Shown one piece after another: positions 40,805 to 50,379 of a DNA stretch of 64,000 bases. Under the pieces are notes generated by a model. It had not been told where the DNA came from and searched no databases. It saw nothing but the letters and a program-made list of their open reading frames with translations. A program made the translations under genes and the position numbers. Position 1 is the first letter of the stretch, and each line of letters opens with the position of its first letter. The stretch is from RGIG5612 sp045546255 (GTDB taxonomy: Bacteria > Bacillota > Clostridia > Lachnospirales > Lachnospiraceae): contig JAZQCK010000071.1 in assembly GCA_045546255.1 (NCBI GenBank), positions 1-64,000 on the forward strand, in the 5' to 3' direction.

Positions 40805-42007
40805 TCACCAAACAAATTCATTCAGACGATTAAAGGCTTCTTCAATACGGCTCTTTGGAGATGCCAGGTTCAATCGGATCGTGTATTCTCCTCCAAAGGG
40901 ACGGCCATCCTGCCAGAGAACGCCGACTTCCATCCCCTTCTTTAAAAGATCATCCAGCGTTATCCCCTTCTCTTTGCAGTACCCCTCGCAGTCTAAAAAG
41001 AGCATATAGGTTCCTTCCGGTTTTTCCACAGAAACTCCGGTAATCCTGCTCAGCTGCGAAAGTGCATAATTAACATTTTCTGACAGTACGTCAACAAGTT
41101 CATCCACCCATTCAGATCCTTCCTCGCTATAGGCTCCGATCAAAGCATACATGGACAGGACATTCAGGTGATTATAGCTGGTCTCATTTTCATAAGTTTC
41201 AATCTTCCTTTTCAGTTCCGGATTGTAGATCACGTGATAAGAGCCAATCAGCCCGGCAAGATTAAAGGTCTTAGACGGTGCATAAAGCTCAATGGTGTGT
41301 TCGTGAGCATATGGCGAGACAGAAGCAAATGGAATATGCTCGTTACCAAATAAAACCAAGTCAGACCATATCTCATCGCTGATAACGGTCACTCCGTATT
41401 TCTCGAAAAGCGCAGCAGCCGTTTCCAGTTCTTCCCTGCTCCAGACTCTGCCACTTGGGTTGTGCGGAGAACAGAAGACCCCCACTTTGATCTGTTCTTC
41501 ACAGATCTTCTTTTCCATGTCTTCAAAGTCCATTCTCCAGACGCCATTCGTATCTTTTATCAATTCACTTCCGATGATCTCATAATGATTATCTTTCAGA
41601 ACATGTGTAAAGCCGATATATGCCGGTGTATGCAGAAGAACTTTTCCGCCTTCTGGAAGCAAAACCTTCATAGCACTGACAACACCACCAAGCAGACCGT
41701 TTTCGTATCCGATCTGCTCCTTGGTTATATCTGTAATCCCATGTCTGCTTTTATGCCAGTTAATAATACTGTCATAATACTCATCCCGGATAGAAAAATA
41801 GCCAAATGAAGGATGGGCTAATCTTCCTGACACCTTGTCAGTAATACAGGCAGGAACTACAAAGTTCATGTCTGCAACCCACATCGGGATTCGGTCGAAT
41901 CCAGCTTTCAATATTTTGTCGATTTCAAAACCATTCAGTGAAGGAATATCAACAGCTATCGCATCTTTCCCCTTTCGGTCCGGAACTGTAGTAAAATCAT
42001 ATTTCAT
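40805..42007 (-). CDS. MalY/PatB-type PLP-dependent aminotransferase or cystathionine beta-lyase
   Basis: 400 residues, fold type I PLP enzyme. K246 in YAPSKTFNLAGL binds PLP, and D211 in ISDEIWSD contacts the pyridine nitrogen. FCSPHNPSGRVW is the family motif. Members cleave C-S bonds of cystathionine or cysteine conjugates, releasing ammonia, pyruvate and a thiol. It is the first gene of a unit with the O-acetyltransferase. Confidence 0.9.
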   Translation of the reverse strand: MKYDFTTVPDRKGKDAIAVDIPSLNGFEIDKILKAGFDRIPMWVADMNFVVPACITDKVSGRLAHPSFGYFSIRDEYYDSIINWHKSRHGITDITKEQIGYENGLLGGVVSAMKVLLPEGGKVLLHTPAYIGFTHVLKDNHYEIIGSELIKDTNGVWRMDFEDMEKKICEEQIKVGVFCSPHNPSGRVWSREELETAAALFEKYGVTVISDEIWSDLVLFGNEHIPFASVSPYAHEHTIELYAPSKTFNLAGLIGSYHVIYNPELKRKIETYENETSYNHLNVLSMYALIGAYSEEGSEWVDELVDVLSENVNYALSQLSRITGVSVEKPEGTYMLFLDCEGYCKEKGITLDDLLKKGMEVGVLWQDGRPFGGEYTIRLNLASPKSRIEEAFNRLNEFVW

Positions 42008-42090
42008 TATGCGTAACCTCTTTTCGTTTATTGTCTACATTATAGACCAGACGATGGACGATTGGAATCTGTCCATTTTCACTTTTATAC

Positions 42091-42125
42091 AAAAATGAGC
42101 GGCTGTGATTACTCACAGCCGCTCA
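42091..42125 (-). terminator. Strong intrinsic terminator after butyrate kinase 1
   Basis: TGAGCGGCTGTGA (42096-42108), loop TTAC, TCACAGCCGCTCA (42113-42125), followed on the minus strand by TTTTTGT. Confidence 0.9.
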
Positions 42126-42156
42126 TCCCCCTCTAATCAGCCTTATTCAAGAGTGA

Positions 42157-43272
42157 TCACTCACCCAAAAAATCTTTTACATTATATGTCAGTTCACCTG
42201 TGTAGGTCTTAAGCTCTTCTTCGCCATCAAGAACACGAGCAGCACCGTTTGCCATAGCTTCCATCTCGAATTCACCTGGGTATGCATAAACCGGAGCGAT
42301 GAAGCTGCATGCTTCTGTGATCTTAGCAACCAGTTCTTCATTATGAACCATTCCGCCGCCCATCAGGATCGCATCAACCTTTCCATGCATAGCTGCTGCC
42401 ATGGCACCAATCTGTTTGATGCACTGATAGATCATCGTGTTCCATACAAGCTCGGCAAATTTATTTCCTTCTTTTGCCATATTGGAAACTTCTCTTGCGT
42501 CATTTGTACCAAGCAGGCTGATAAAACCACCGGTCTTTGTTGCAAGAGCTTTTGCAGCTTTCTTATCAAGTCCGTTGTCGAAAATATAATCCACAAGGTT
42601 TGCAACTGTAATACTTCCAGAACGGGTCGGAGTCATCGGGCCATCACCACCAACAATATCATTTCCGTCGATCATTTTGCCCTTCTGATGAGCTGCGATG
42701 GATGTTCCGCCACCAATATGGCAAACAATATAGTTGCAGTCTTCATATTTCACGCCCATCTTCTTGGAATGAACAATTGCAGTTTCTTTCTGATTCAGCG
42801 CATGAACATGCATTGGCTTTAAAACGCCTTTGATACCTGTAAGTCTTGCTTCCGGAATTGCCTCATCTGTATCCGGCGGGTTAACTACAAATGCCGGGCA
42901 TCCATATTCATCTGCAAAAGATTTTGCAATCTGCGGTCCTAACTGAGCCGGATGCTGAACACCGTTTGCTCCGCGGACAGCGTGATCGAACAGAGTCTCA
43001 TTGACTCCATAGACACCGCCTGCGCAGGACATCAGTCCGCCGCCACGTCCTACAACAGCGTCCAGATCTGTCAGATCAATATTCTGCTCTTTCAGCATAT
43101 CTTTGATCATGTTGAAACGGAACTCTAACTGATCAGATACTTCTTTGAATTTTGCAAGATCTTCTGCTGCATGCTCTACATTTGCGGAAAACAGTTTTTC
43201 TTCTCCTCTAAAAACTGCAACCTTCGTAGAAGTTGAACCCGGGTTTACTGCTAAAACCTTATACTCACTCAT
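42157..43272 (-). CDS. buk: Butyrate kinase family enzyme 1
   Basis: Butyrate kinase makes ATP and butyrate from butyryl phosphate and ADP. It has 371 residues, the usual length. ASKHA-fold phosphate loops are NPGSTSTKVAVF near the N-terminus, CHIGGGTSIAAH and ILMGGGMVHNEE. The conserved substrate arginine is kept in VVGRGGG. I chose MSEYKVLAVNPG at 43272; the frame is open to 43326. A phosphotransbutyrylase gene is not adjacent. It ends in a strong terminator and stands alone. Confidence 0.92.
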   Translation of the reverse strand: MSEYKVLAVNPGSTSTKVAVFRGEEKLFSANVEHAAEDLAKFKEVSDQLEFRFNMIKDMLKEQNIDLTDLDAVVGRGGGLMSCAGGVYGVNETLFDHAVRGANGVQHPAQLGPQIAKSFADEYGCPAFVVNPPDTDEAIPEARLTGIKGVLKPMHVHALNQKETAIVHSKKMGVKYEDCNYIVCHIGGGTSIAAHQKGKMIDGNDIVGGDGPMTPTRSGSITVANLVDYIFDNGLDKKAAKALATKTGGFISLLGTNDAREVSNMAKEGNKFAELVWNTMIYQCIKQIGAMAAAMHGKVDAILMGGGMVHNEELVAKITEACSFIAPVYAYPGEFEMEAMANGAARVLDGEEELKTYTGELTYNVKDFLGE

Positions 43273-43422
43273 GGTTTTGTCATCCTCCATATTATTTGCT
43301 ATTTTATATTTTCCTTCTCCAGCCATTGCCCTTGAAGCTCAAGCTGTCACTGAACTGTATTATAATATGTACAATACAAAAAAACTACCAACAATCTTCG
43401 CCTTTATGTTTACAAAGTCTCA

Positions 43423-44343
43423 CTATAGATACATCATGACAAGATAAATGATCGGGATCGTGATAATGCAGAAAATGTTCATCATCGCACTCGCACTTGT
43501 CGCGGTTTCCGCGTCGGAATCGTATGCCACTGCAAACATACCGACGATCGCAGCAGTCGGCATTCCTACATACATCGTGATCACCTGAGTCATCATTCCA
43601 TTTCCTAAAGCCAATCTTAAAATAAAGAAAGTAAGAATCGGAAGTATCAGCAGCTTAATTGCTGCGAGAATATAGAGCTTTTTATGCGAGAAGACAACTT
43701 TTAATGAGTTCGCTGCCGCAGTGCTTCCGATCACGACCATGGCTAAGGGTGACGTGATGCTTCCTACAAAACTGATCGGTTCTGTAACATACTCCGGGAT
43801 CGGGATCTGCAGAAAGAAGATCACCATCGCAAGAAGCACACTGACAATTCCGGCATTGATCAAGGATTTCGGAGAAAAACGAAATCCGCTTTTGCTGTTT
43901 CGGGAAATCAGGAAAAAGCCGTAACTGTAGGCGATCAGATTCAGATGGATGTTTAAGAGCGCCATATAAAAAAGCCCCACTGGACCAAATAAAGATTCCG
44001 CCAAAGGCAGCCCCAGAAATCCAACATTACCAAAGATCACAGCAGCCTGATAAACTCCGCTGGCTGCGTTCGGAACTTTCAAGATCTTTACGACAATAAA
44101 CGCGATGAGGGCGAGCGCAGCATAAACAGCAAAACCGATCCAGAGAAGCATCAATGCATTATGGATCTGGCTTCCGTCCATTGAGATAATGCTGATAAAA
44201 ACCAGACAAGGGGAAGTCACGTGCACGATAAGCCCGGAAAGTCCTTTATTTACGGCATCATTCAGTATGTGAAGTTTATAGAGAAGAAAACCGACGGCCA
44301 TTGCCACGACGATTTTGATCATGGTAATAATCAACGCGCTCAT
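43423..44343 (-). CDS. AEC (auxin efflux carrier) family transporter
   Basis: 306 residues, about 10 membrane segments in two inverted five-helix halves. Members export or import organic acids such as malate or malonate. The C-terminal half has ILRLALGNGMMTQVITMYVGMP with AAIVGMFAVAYDSDAETATS, a typical AEC segment. The ribosome binding site is unclear. It runs toward the butyrate kinase 1 gene on the same strand and may export a fermentation acid. Confidence 0.87.
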   Translation of the reverse strand: MSALIITMIKIVVAMAVGFLLYKLHILNDAVNKGLSGLIVHVTSPCLVFISIISMDGSQIHNALMLLWIGFAVYAALALIAFIVVKILKVPNAASGVYQAAVIFGNVGFLGLPLAESLFGPVGLFYMALLNIHLNLIAYSYGFFLISRNSKSGFRFSPKSLINAGIVSVLLAMVIFFLQIPIPEYVTEPISFVGSITSPLAMVVIGSTAAANSLKVVFSHKKLYILAAIKLLILPILTFFILRLALGNGMMTQVITMYVGMPTAAIVGMFAVAYDSDAETATSASAMMNIFCIITIPIIYLVMMYL

Positions 44344-44511
44344 AACAGGAAAATATTAGCATAAAAGCCCATAAAATGATATACAAATCCGCTCTTATCC
44401 TTTACAATACTAGCATGAATACGGCGTTGCTTTGACTGATGTACGTGCATGTATGGAAAGCAAACACAACCCATAAACCTGCCGTTTTGGCAGACTAACA
44501 GGAGGATGAAC

Positions 44512-44802
44512 ATGACAGACAAATTTAATCCGGAGGATGTGCCTCAGATCACACTGGAATTCGAAGATGGGGAAGATATTCTTGTCGAACCGCTTTTCAT
44601 CTTTGACTTTGAAGAGCAGGATTATATTGCTCTGATCCCGGTCGAAGAGGATAATGACGAGGTCTTCTTATATGTGTACAACGAATTCGATAACGGTGAG
44701 TTTGAATTCTTAGATATCGAAGATGATGCACAGTTCGACCGCGTTGCTGCCGAGTTCGAGCGCATCGTGGAAGAAGCAGAATCTCAGGAAGAAGAGCACT
44801 AA
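44512..44802 (+). CDS. DUF1292 family protein
   Basis: 96 residues, very acidic. It has the DUF1292 pattern: ITLEFEDGEDILVEPLFIFD, then YIALIPVEE and a C-terminal FDRVAAEFERIVEE helix. The function is unknown; it is common near yrrK/ruvX in Clostridia. The ATG at 44512 follows AGGAGG by 6 bases. A strong terminator follows. Confidence 0.9.
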   Translation: MTDKFNPEDVPQITLEFEDGEDILVEPLFIFDFEEQDYIALIPVEEDNDEVFLYVYNEFDNGEFEFLDIEDDAQFDRVAAEFERIVEEAESQEEEH

Positions 44803-44826
44803 GCGTTTTAGTTTGAACAAAACGAA

Positions 44827-44859
44827 GCGGCTATACCAGATGGTATAGCCGCTTTTTTT
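44827..44859 (+). terminator. Strong intrinsic terminator after the DUF1292 gene
   Basis: GCGGCTATACC (44827-44837), loop AGAT, GGTATAGCCGC (44842-44852), then seven T. It may also serve the convergent C11 protease. Confidence 0.92.
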
Positions 44860-44876
44860 CAGGATTCTATTAAAGA

Positions 44877-47246
44877 TTATTCTTCCGGAAATACGCCTGT
44901 CCAGTATTCCTTATTATAGATATCGGTAAAGCGGTACATCGCAAGGACATTGCCTTCCCCGACATCCATATTGGCGATCACAGGTTCTTCTGCTCCGACG
45001 ACCCATGCATCACCTAAGACATACTGATCCAGGAAGTTGCCCTTATAGTCATAGAAGTCTGCCAGGAATTCAATCTTGTCTCCTTCCTTCACTGCATCAA
45101 CAAGCGTTACATCCTCACCTGCTTCAAGGTCGACCGCTTCGCCCTCTGCTACAGATGCAAGAAGTTTACCAACGTTTGCAGATTCCTCTTCTGTTGTCAG
45201 TCTGACTCCGGCAATATAGCCATACGGCTGTTCTTCCGTAAAGTAAAGGATCAGATCTGCCGTCTGGTCATTATAAAGAACCGGCGCATGTCCTTTGATC
45301 ACATATTTATCGCCGTCCACTGTCATCCCGTCATAGTAGTAAGACATGTAGTGGCCATCGATCGTAAGCCAGGTGCGGTCTGTTGTTCCGACCAGATTGC
45401 CCTTATCATCAAAGTTAAGGACATTGTCAGATCCCAGATCGATCAGGCCTTCGCCGTCATCATAGAACATATTGAGATCAATACTGCTTACCAGATCCCA
45501 CTGTTCTTCTGTCAGCTGGATGACCGGCTCGCCTTTGGAATTCTTCTTCCATTCCAACGCAGTCTCGTCAAACTGATTCTTAGCCAGATAATCAGAAATC
45601 TTATTCAGATCAATATTGCTGCGGAAGAAGCTGAAGTCAGAAGAACTATAATCAGAGGAAAAGCCTCCCATGTCTCCACCCAGCAATCCGCCGAGCATAT
45701 CATAAATACTGGAAGAGGAATAACTGCTTCCACTGGAGTTGCCATTATAATAGCTGTCTCCATAGTCTCCGCTTCCAAAAATTCCATAAAGGGAGTTGAA
45801 CGGGTTTCCGGAACCACCAGAGATATATTGTCCGGAAAGTTCTACCGCTGCATAAGTCTGTACACATCTGGTATATTCGGATGAGATACCGATCTTGTTA
45901 TAGATGGACTCCACATTTTTTACATATCTCGAGTTTGTATACGGGAAATAAATGGATAATCCATAAGAGCTTGACATGTCGCGCGTGGTGTTATTGTATT
46001 TCACAGCACTGCGCACTGCATCTGCCAGTTTTTTTCCGTCATCGGTTCCGAGGCGTTCTGCAAAATCAACCAGATCCACCTGATCCACGCCGACAGACTC
46101 TCCAAAGCTCCTTGCACGCCCTCTCGCCTGAGAGACATTTTTATAACTTCCGCTGGAACTGTCACTCTCGATCATGGCTGTCGTTGAAGATGCAAATGCT
46201 TCCAGCTTATCCGGAACCGTATAGGAAAGCTCCGCCAGATCCACAACCGACTGTGTTCCTGCCCAGCCTTGTCCTGCCTGTGAAGAATAGCTGATAAAGT
46301 CATCTACGATCGTCTTTCCAAGCTCAACCGTGGAAATCGAAGTGTTATTACTCAGCTGCTTCAGCCAGTTCGTATAATACCAGCCATATCCGGATTCCGT
46401 TTCTTCTGATCCGATCAGATAATCGGAATAATCACTGATCGCAAGTCCCGTCTCAACGGTTGCCATCAGGCAGGCATCAAAACCGACAAAGTCGAAAGCC
46501 ACGCCGCCATCTTTCAAAGCGGTGCGGATTCCTGCCAGATCCATCGGTCCGTTATAAGCAAATTTTTCATCAGATCCATAGCCAGTCACAGAGCCACCGC
46601 CATGATCCCAAAGGATCAGCATGTTACGGTTGGCCGGGAAATTGACATTGCAGTATCTGATAAACTCAGACAAGGTCGCCGGGTCTGTCATGCTCTTATT
46701 TCCGGCATTCTTCTCAAGAAGATATAAGCTGTTCCCTTTTATCTGATAGATTTGGTTTACACTGCTGCTCATCTGACGGTTCTGCCACTGTGTCGTGCCG
46801 CCTGTGTAGATGATCAGGTTCACATTATCACCCACACCGCCATTCAGCATCTCCTTAATATCCATCGTTGCAGCACCGCCGCCGGACTCCAGATCCGATC
46901 CGCAGATATAGACCATAAGGGTGACGATATCTTCACCGCCTCCTAAAATCTCGGTTCTCTTTTCCGGAACACCCGATGCCACCGAAGTATCGAGGCTTCC
47001 ACTATTCGATGTGCCGGAACCTGTGTAGTAATTGCTTGTAAAATGAGCAATACTGCTTTCCGGATCAGTGAAGGAATAACCGCCATTTGAAGTGACGCTC
47101 GTGCCGCCTCCATCTCCTCGTCCGCCACAGCCTTTTCCGACGCAGCTGAATAAAAGCACGATCACAATGATGACCACGATTGCGATCAAGATCAACCTGA
47201 TCTTGGAGTTACCCATTTTTCGATTATTGTTATTATTCTCATTCAT
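44877..47246 (-). CDS. Clostripain-related (family C11) cysteine peptidase, membrane anchored
   Basis: 789 residues. An N-terminal Asn-rich cytoplasmic tip and one hydrophobic segment (17-34, IRLILIAIVVIIVIVLLF) anchor it outside the cell; SC at 34-35 resembles a lipobox only weakly. The catalytic pair is H215 in ILWDHGGGS and C259 in GFDACLMA. A Gly/Ser/Tyr-rich linker (about 455-525) separates the protease from a C-terminal beta-rich region. Clostripains cleave after Arg or Lys. The 58-residue basic protein starts the same transcript. Confidence 0.88.
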   Translation of the reverse strand: MNENNNNNRKMGNSKIRLILIAIVVIIVIVLLFSCVGKGCGGRGDGGGTSVTSNGGYSFTDPESSIAHFTSNYYTGSGTSNSGSLDTSVASGVPEKRTEILGGGEDIVTLMVYICGSDLESGGGAATMDIKEMLNGGVGDNVNLIIYTGGTTQWQNRQMSSSVNQIYQIKGNSLYLLEKNAGNKSMTDPATLSEFIRYCNVNFPANRNMLILWDHGGGSVTGYGSDEKFAYNGPMDLAGIRTALKDGGVAFDFVGFDACLMATVETGLAISDYSDYLIGSEETESGYGWYYTNWLKQLSNNTSISTVELGKTIVDDFISYSSQAGQGWAGTQSVVDLAELSYTVPDKLEAFASSTTAMIESDSSSGSYKNVSQARGRARSFGESVGVDQVDLVDFAERLGTDDGKKLADAVRSAVKYNNTTRDMSSSYGLSIYFPYTNSRYVKNVESIYNKIGISSEYTRCVQTYAAVELSGQYISGGSGNPFNSLYGIFGSGDYGDSYYNGNSSGSSYSSSSIYDMLGGLLGGDMGGFSSDYSSSDFSFFRSNIDLNKISDYLAKNQFDETALEWKKNSKGEPVIQLTEEQWDLVSSIDLNMFYDDGEGLIDLGSDNVLNFDDKGNLVGTTDRTWLTIDGHYMSYYYDGMTVDGDKYVIKGHAPVLYNDQTADLILYFTEEQPYGYIAGVRLTTEEESANVGKLLASVAEGEAVDLEAGEDVTLVDAVKEGDKIEFLADFYDYKGNFLDQYVLGDAWVVGAEEPVIANMDVGEGNVLAMYRFTDIYNKEYWTGVFPEE

Positions 47247-47276
47247 ATTGCTTACCTGCTGTTAGTCTGATCAACC

Positions 47277-47453
47277 TTATTTTTTCCTGCCGAACAATCC
47301 GCCCAAAAAACCTTTCACAGCTTTATCAGCCACCTTATCTGATTTTTGAACATTTCTGTTTGACACCGTTTTTCCAAGTCCGTTTCCGCTTCGCTTAACG
47401 CCTCCGCCTCCACTTACGACTCTTTTTTCTCTACCAATTGGTCTGTTCTCCAT
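47277..47453 (-). CDS. 58-residue basic glycine-rich protein upstream of the C11 peptidase
   Basis: MENRPIGREKRVVSGGGG begins this protein, which ends KGFLGGLFGRKK. It has an AAGAGGTAGC ribosome site, 13 Gly and 14 Lys/Arg, and an amphipathic C-terminal helix (KVADKAVKGFLGGLFG). It stops 30 bases before the C11 start. Similar MENRP(I/K)GR starts are, from memory, found on Gly-rich proteins of gut Clostridia; this was not checked. It may be a substrate, an activator or an inhibitor of the peptidase. Confidence 0.72.
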   Translation of the reverse strand: MENRPIGREKRVVSGGGGVKRSGNGLGKTVSNRNVQKSDKVADKAVKGFLGGLFGRKK

Positions 47454-47480
47454 ATTGCTACCTCTTTCACTTCTAAAGTA

Positions 47481-47494
47481 ACAGGCGCGCCTGT
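47481..47494. promoter_or_regulatory. 14-bp palindrome upstream of the C11 unit
   Basis: ACAGGCGCGCCTGT is a perfect palindrome 28 bases before the 58-residue gene, in an otherwise AT-rich region. It is a candidate operator. No sure promoter was found next to it. Confidence 0.3.
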
Positions 47495-47657
47495 CAGCTA
47501 TTATTTATTTTCATTCAATAGTACTTCTGTAGAAATTATTATCTCATAAAAGCATTTCACTTTCACCAATTATTTGCTATCTGCATTTCAGATTCTTTCT
47601 TTTTTTTAACCGCATTCTGTGATAAGGTTATAGCGATTTCACGACAGGAGAAAAACC

Positions 47658-48557
47658 ATGTTTCTTGCAAATAACTGGAAAGACTACGAAGTAATCGACT
47701 CCTCCTCCGGAGAAAAGCTGGAACGCTGGGGAGACTATATCCTTTTAAGACCGGATCCGCAGGTGATCTGGAATACAAAAAAAGCTGCGCCGGAATGGAA
47801 AAAGCTGAATGCTCATTATCACCGTTCTAGTAAAGGCGGCGGCGAATGGGAATTTTTTGATCTGCCAAAGCAGTGGCAGATCCACTATACCCTCCCGCTG
47901 AAAAAGTCTGACGCAGTTTTGACTTTCAACCTGAAACCGTTCAGTTTCAAACATACCGGGCTATTTCCGGAACAGGCAGCAAACTGGGACTGGTTCTCTG
48001 CTTTGATTGAAGAAGAGACGAAAAAAAGAACCGTTAAAGTATTAAATCTCTTTGCCTATACCGGAGGTGCAACAATTGCCGCGGCAAAAGCCGGAGCACA
48101 TGTTACACATGTAGATGCTTCAAAGGGCATGGTTCAATGGGCCAAAGAAAATGCCAAGGATTCCGGCGTTCCGGAAGAAAATACCAGGTGGCTGGTGGAT
48201 GACTGCAAGAAATTCGTCGAGCGGGAGATTCGCCGTGAAAACCAATACGATGCGATCATCATGGATCCGCCATCTTACGGCAGAGGACCGAAAGGTGAGA
48301 TTTGGAAGATGGAAGACAGTATTTTTGAACTGCTCCATTTATGCAGCCAGATCCTGAAAAAAGATGCTCTCTTCTTTTTACTGAATTCCTATACAACCGG
48401 TTTACAGCCGGCGGTGTTGAAATACCTCTTAGATGCAGTCATTAAGCCCGGACGTGGCGGAACTGTAGAAGCAGATGAGGTAGGTCTTCCAGTTACAGCG
48501 AGCGGCTCCATCCTTCCTTGTGGCGCAGCCGGCAGATGGTTTAGGAGGAATTCCTGA
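47658..48557 (+). CDS. RlmI-like class I SAM-dependent methyltransferase
   Basis: 299 residues. SAM-binding motif VLNLFAYTGGATIAAAKAGA at about 129-148, DASKGMVQWAKENA as motif II, and the catalytic MDPPSYGRGPKGE, the DPPS motif of RlmI/RlmK-type 23S rRNA methyltransferases. The N-terminal PUA domain of RlmI is absent, replaced by about 100 residues with DYILLRPDPQVIW. The target is probably rRNA but is unproven. Confidence 0.88.
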   Translation: MFLANNWKDYEVIDSSSGEKLERWGDYILLRPDPQVIWNTKKAAPEWKKLNAHYHRSSKGGGEWEFFDLPKQWQIHYTLPLKKSDAVLTFNLKPFSFKHTGLFPEQAANWDWFSALIEEETKKRTVKVLNLFAYTGGATIAAAKAGAHVTHVDASKGMVQWAKENAKDSGVPEENTRWLVDDCKKFVEREIRRENQYDAIIMDPPSYGRGPKGEIWKMEDSIFELLHLCSQILKKDALFFLLNSYTTGLQPAVLKYLLDAVIKPGRGGTVEADEVGLPVTASGSILPCGAAGRWFRRNS

Positions 48558-48672
48558 TTTTCTTGTTTCGCCTCTAATAAAGCCAGTTGCTCACAAGAAA
48601 TGATTCGAATTTTCTTGAATGTACTAGGCTTCATACTGCAGCCAACAAGAAAACAGCTATTTTAAATATAAT

Positions 48673-48706
48673 AAAGGGTATAATTCGATAGAATTATACC
48701 CTTTTT
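48673..48706. terminator. Intrinsic terminator between convergent genes
   Basis: AAAGGGTATAATTC (48673-48686), loop GATA, GAATTATACCCTTT (48691-48704), then TTCTT on the plus strand. It serves the methyltransferase and probably putP on the other strand. Confidence 0.85.
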
Positions 48707-48814
48707 CTTGTGAGTTATTGACGTTTTCAGTACCAAGACAAGAAAATCTTACATGTTATTGTTTTTTGATACAGATTTTGTATTTCAGCGGCACTTTTGC
48801 TTATCCTGTAAGCT

Positions 48815-50362
48815 TTATGCCTCAGCTACATTCTTATTCTTCACATCTTCAAACTCCTGGATCATCTCCGGCGTTGCAGGTTTTCCGGCTTTCGTTCCGA
48901 TGACCACTGCAATGAGTCCGACAATGAAGCCGACAACCAGAGAGTAAAGACCAGTTGCCTCGCCGATCGTCTGACCACTGATAATCGGAATATAATCCCA
49001 GATAATGACCGTCAGTGCACCTGCAATGATACCGCTTAAGGCACCGGCTCTGTTCGTCTTCTTCCAGAAGAGCGATAAGACAACGACCGGTCCGAAGGCG
49101 GAACCGAAACCTGCCCATGCATCACTGACCAGTGTCATAATGGAGCTGTTCGGATCCCAGGCAATAAAGAATGCGATCGCAGCTACCACAATAACGACGA
49201 TACGGGAAAGCCAAAGGACTTTTTTGTCATTCGGATTCTTCCCTTTCTTAATCACATCCGCATAAATATCTTTTGAAACAGCGGATGCTGTGACCAGCAG
49301 CTGTGAATCCGCAGTTGACATGATCGCTGCAAGGATTGCACAAAGCAGGATACCTGCAATGAAAGGAAGCGCGAACTGATTCGTAAACAGTTCTTTCACA
49401 ACCATAATAACAACGTTCTCTTTATCTTCTAATACGCCAACTTTCGGAAAGAGATAGACTCTTGCAAGGATTGCCAATACAGAAACCATTGTAAGGGAGA
49501 TCACATTCCAAACGTTTGCGATCACCTTTGACTTATTCAATTCTTTCTCAGATTTGATTGCCATAAAGCGGACCAGGATGTGCGGCATACCGCAGTATCC
49601 AAGGCCCCATGCAAGTCCCGAGATGATCGTTACTACGCTCACAGAACCGGAGCCGGAAGTAAACGGATTCAGGAAGTTCTCTGCTCCACCTTCTACGCCG
49701 GAAGCAGTTAACGTAGACATGACTGTACCCGGTTCGATCACAGTTAACAAGATGATTGGAACCGCAAGGACCATGGCAAGCATCAGCATGCCCTGAATAA
49801 AGTCCGTCGTACAGACCGCCATAAATCCACCCAGATACGTATAGGCAAGAATAACGACCGTTCCGATCAGCAGTGCGATCCGGTATTCGATTCCAAAAAC
49901 AACATTAAATAATTTTGCACCTGCAGAAAGTGCAGAAGCAGTATAGACTAAGAAGAAGATAACAATAACAATAGAAGAAACAAGAAGCAAGACCTTCTTT
50001 TCGTCGTGGAACCGGTTGCTGAAATACTCCGGAAGCGTCATGGAGTTGTTTGCGCGGATCGTATATCTTCTTAAACGACCTGCAACGATCATCCAGTTCG
50101 CAAAGGTTCCAAGGAGCAGTCCTAAAGAGACCCAGATTTCTCCGGTACCAAGAAGATAAATAGAACCCGGAAGTCCCATCAAGAGCCATCCGCTCATGTC
50201 GGAAGCCTGCGCACTCATTGCACCGACCCAGCCTCCAAGGCCACGGCTTCCCAGGAAATAGTCATCCGCATTATTTGTCCTCTTGGAATAGAATGCTCCG
50301 ATGACAACCATAAGCGCAATGTAGATCACAAATGCGACTACGATCCAAACCGTATTATTCAT
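48815..50362 (-). CDS. putP: Sodium/proline symporter PutP
   Basis: 515 residues, about 13 membrane segments, SSS family. RGLGGWVGAMSAQASDMSGW with LLMGLPGSIYLLGTGEIW in TM2 and ILAAIMSTADSQLLVTASAVS in TM8-9 give the sodium and substrate region typical of PutP. It starts 17 bases after a DUF1846 protein, so the two share a transcript. Confidence 0.93.
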   Translation of the reverse strand: MNNTVWIVVAFVIYIALMVVIGAFYSKRTNNADDYFLGSRGLGGWVGAMSAQASDMSGWLLMGLPGSIYLLGTGEIWVSLGLLLGTFANWMIVAGRLRRYTIRANNSMTLPEYFSNRFHDEKKVLLLVSSIVIVIFFLVYTASALSAGAKLFNVVFGIEYRIALLIGTVVILAYTYLGGFMAVCTTDFIQGMLMLAMVLAVPIILLTVIEPGTVMSTLTASGVEGGAENFLNPFTSGSGSVSVVTIISGLAWGLGYCGMPHILVRFMAIKSEKELNKSKVIANVWNVISLTMVSVLAILARVYLFPKVGVLEDKENVVIMVVKELFTNQFALPFIAGILLCAILAAIMSTADSQLLVTASAVSKDIYADVIKKGKNPNDKKVLWLSRIVVIVVAAIAFFIAWDPNSSIMTLVSDAWAGFGSAFGPVVVLSLFWKKTNRAGALSGIIAGALTVIIWDYIPIISGQTIGEATGLYSLVVGFIVGLIAVVIGTKAGKPATPEMIQEFEDVKNKNVAEA

Positions 50363-50379
50363 TGTTTCTATCTCTCTTT

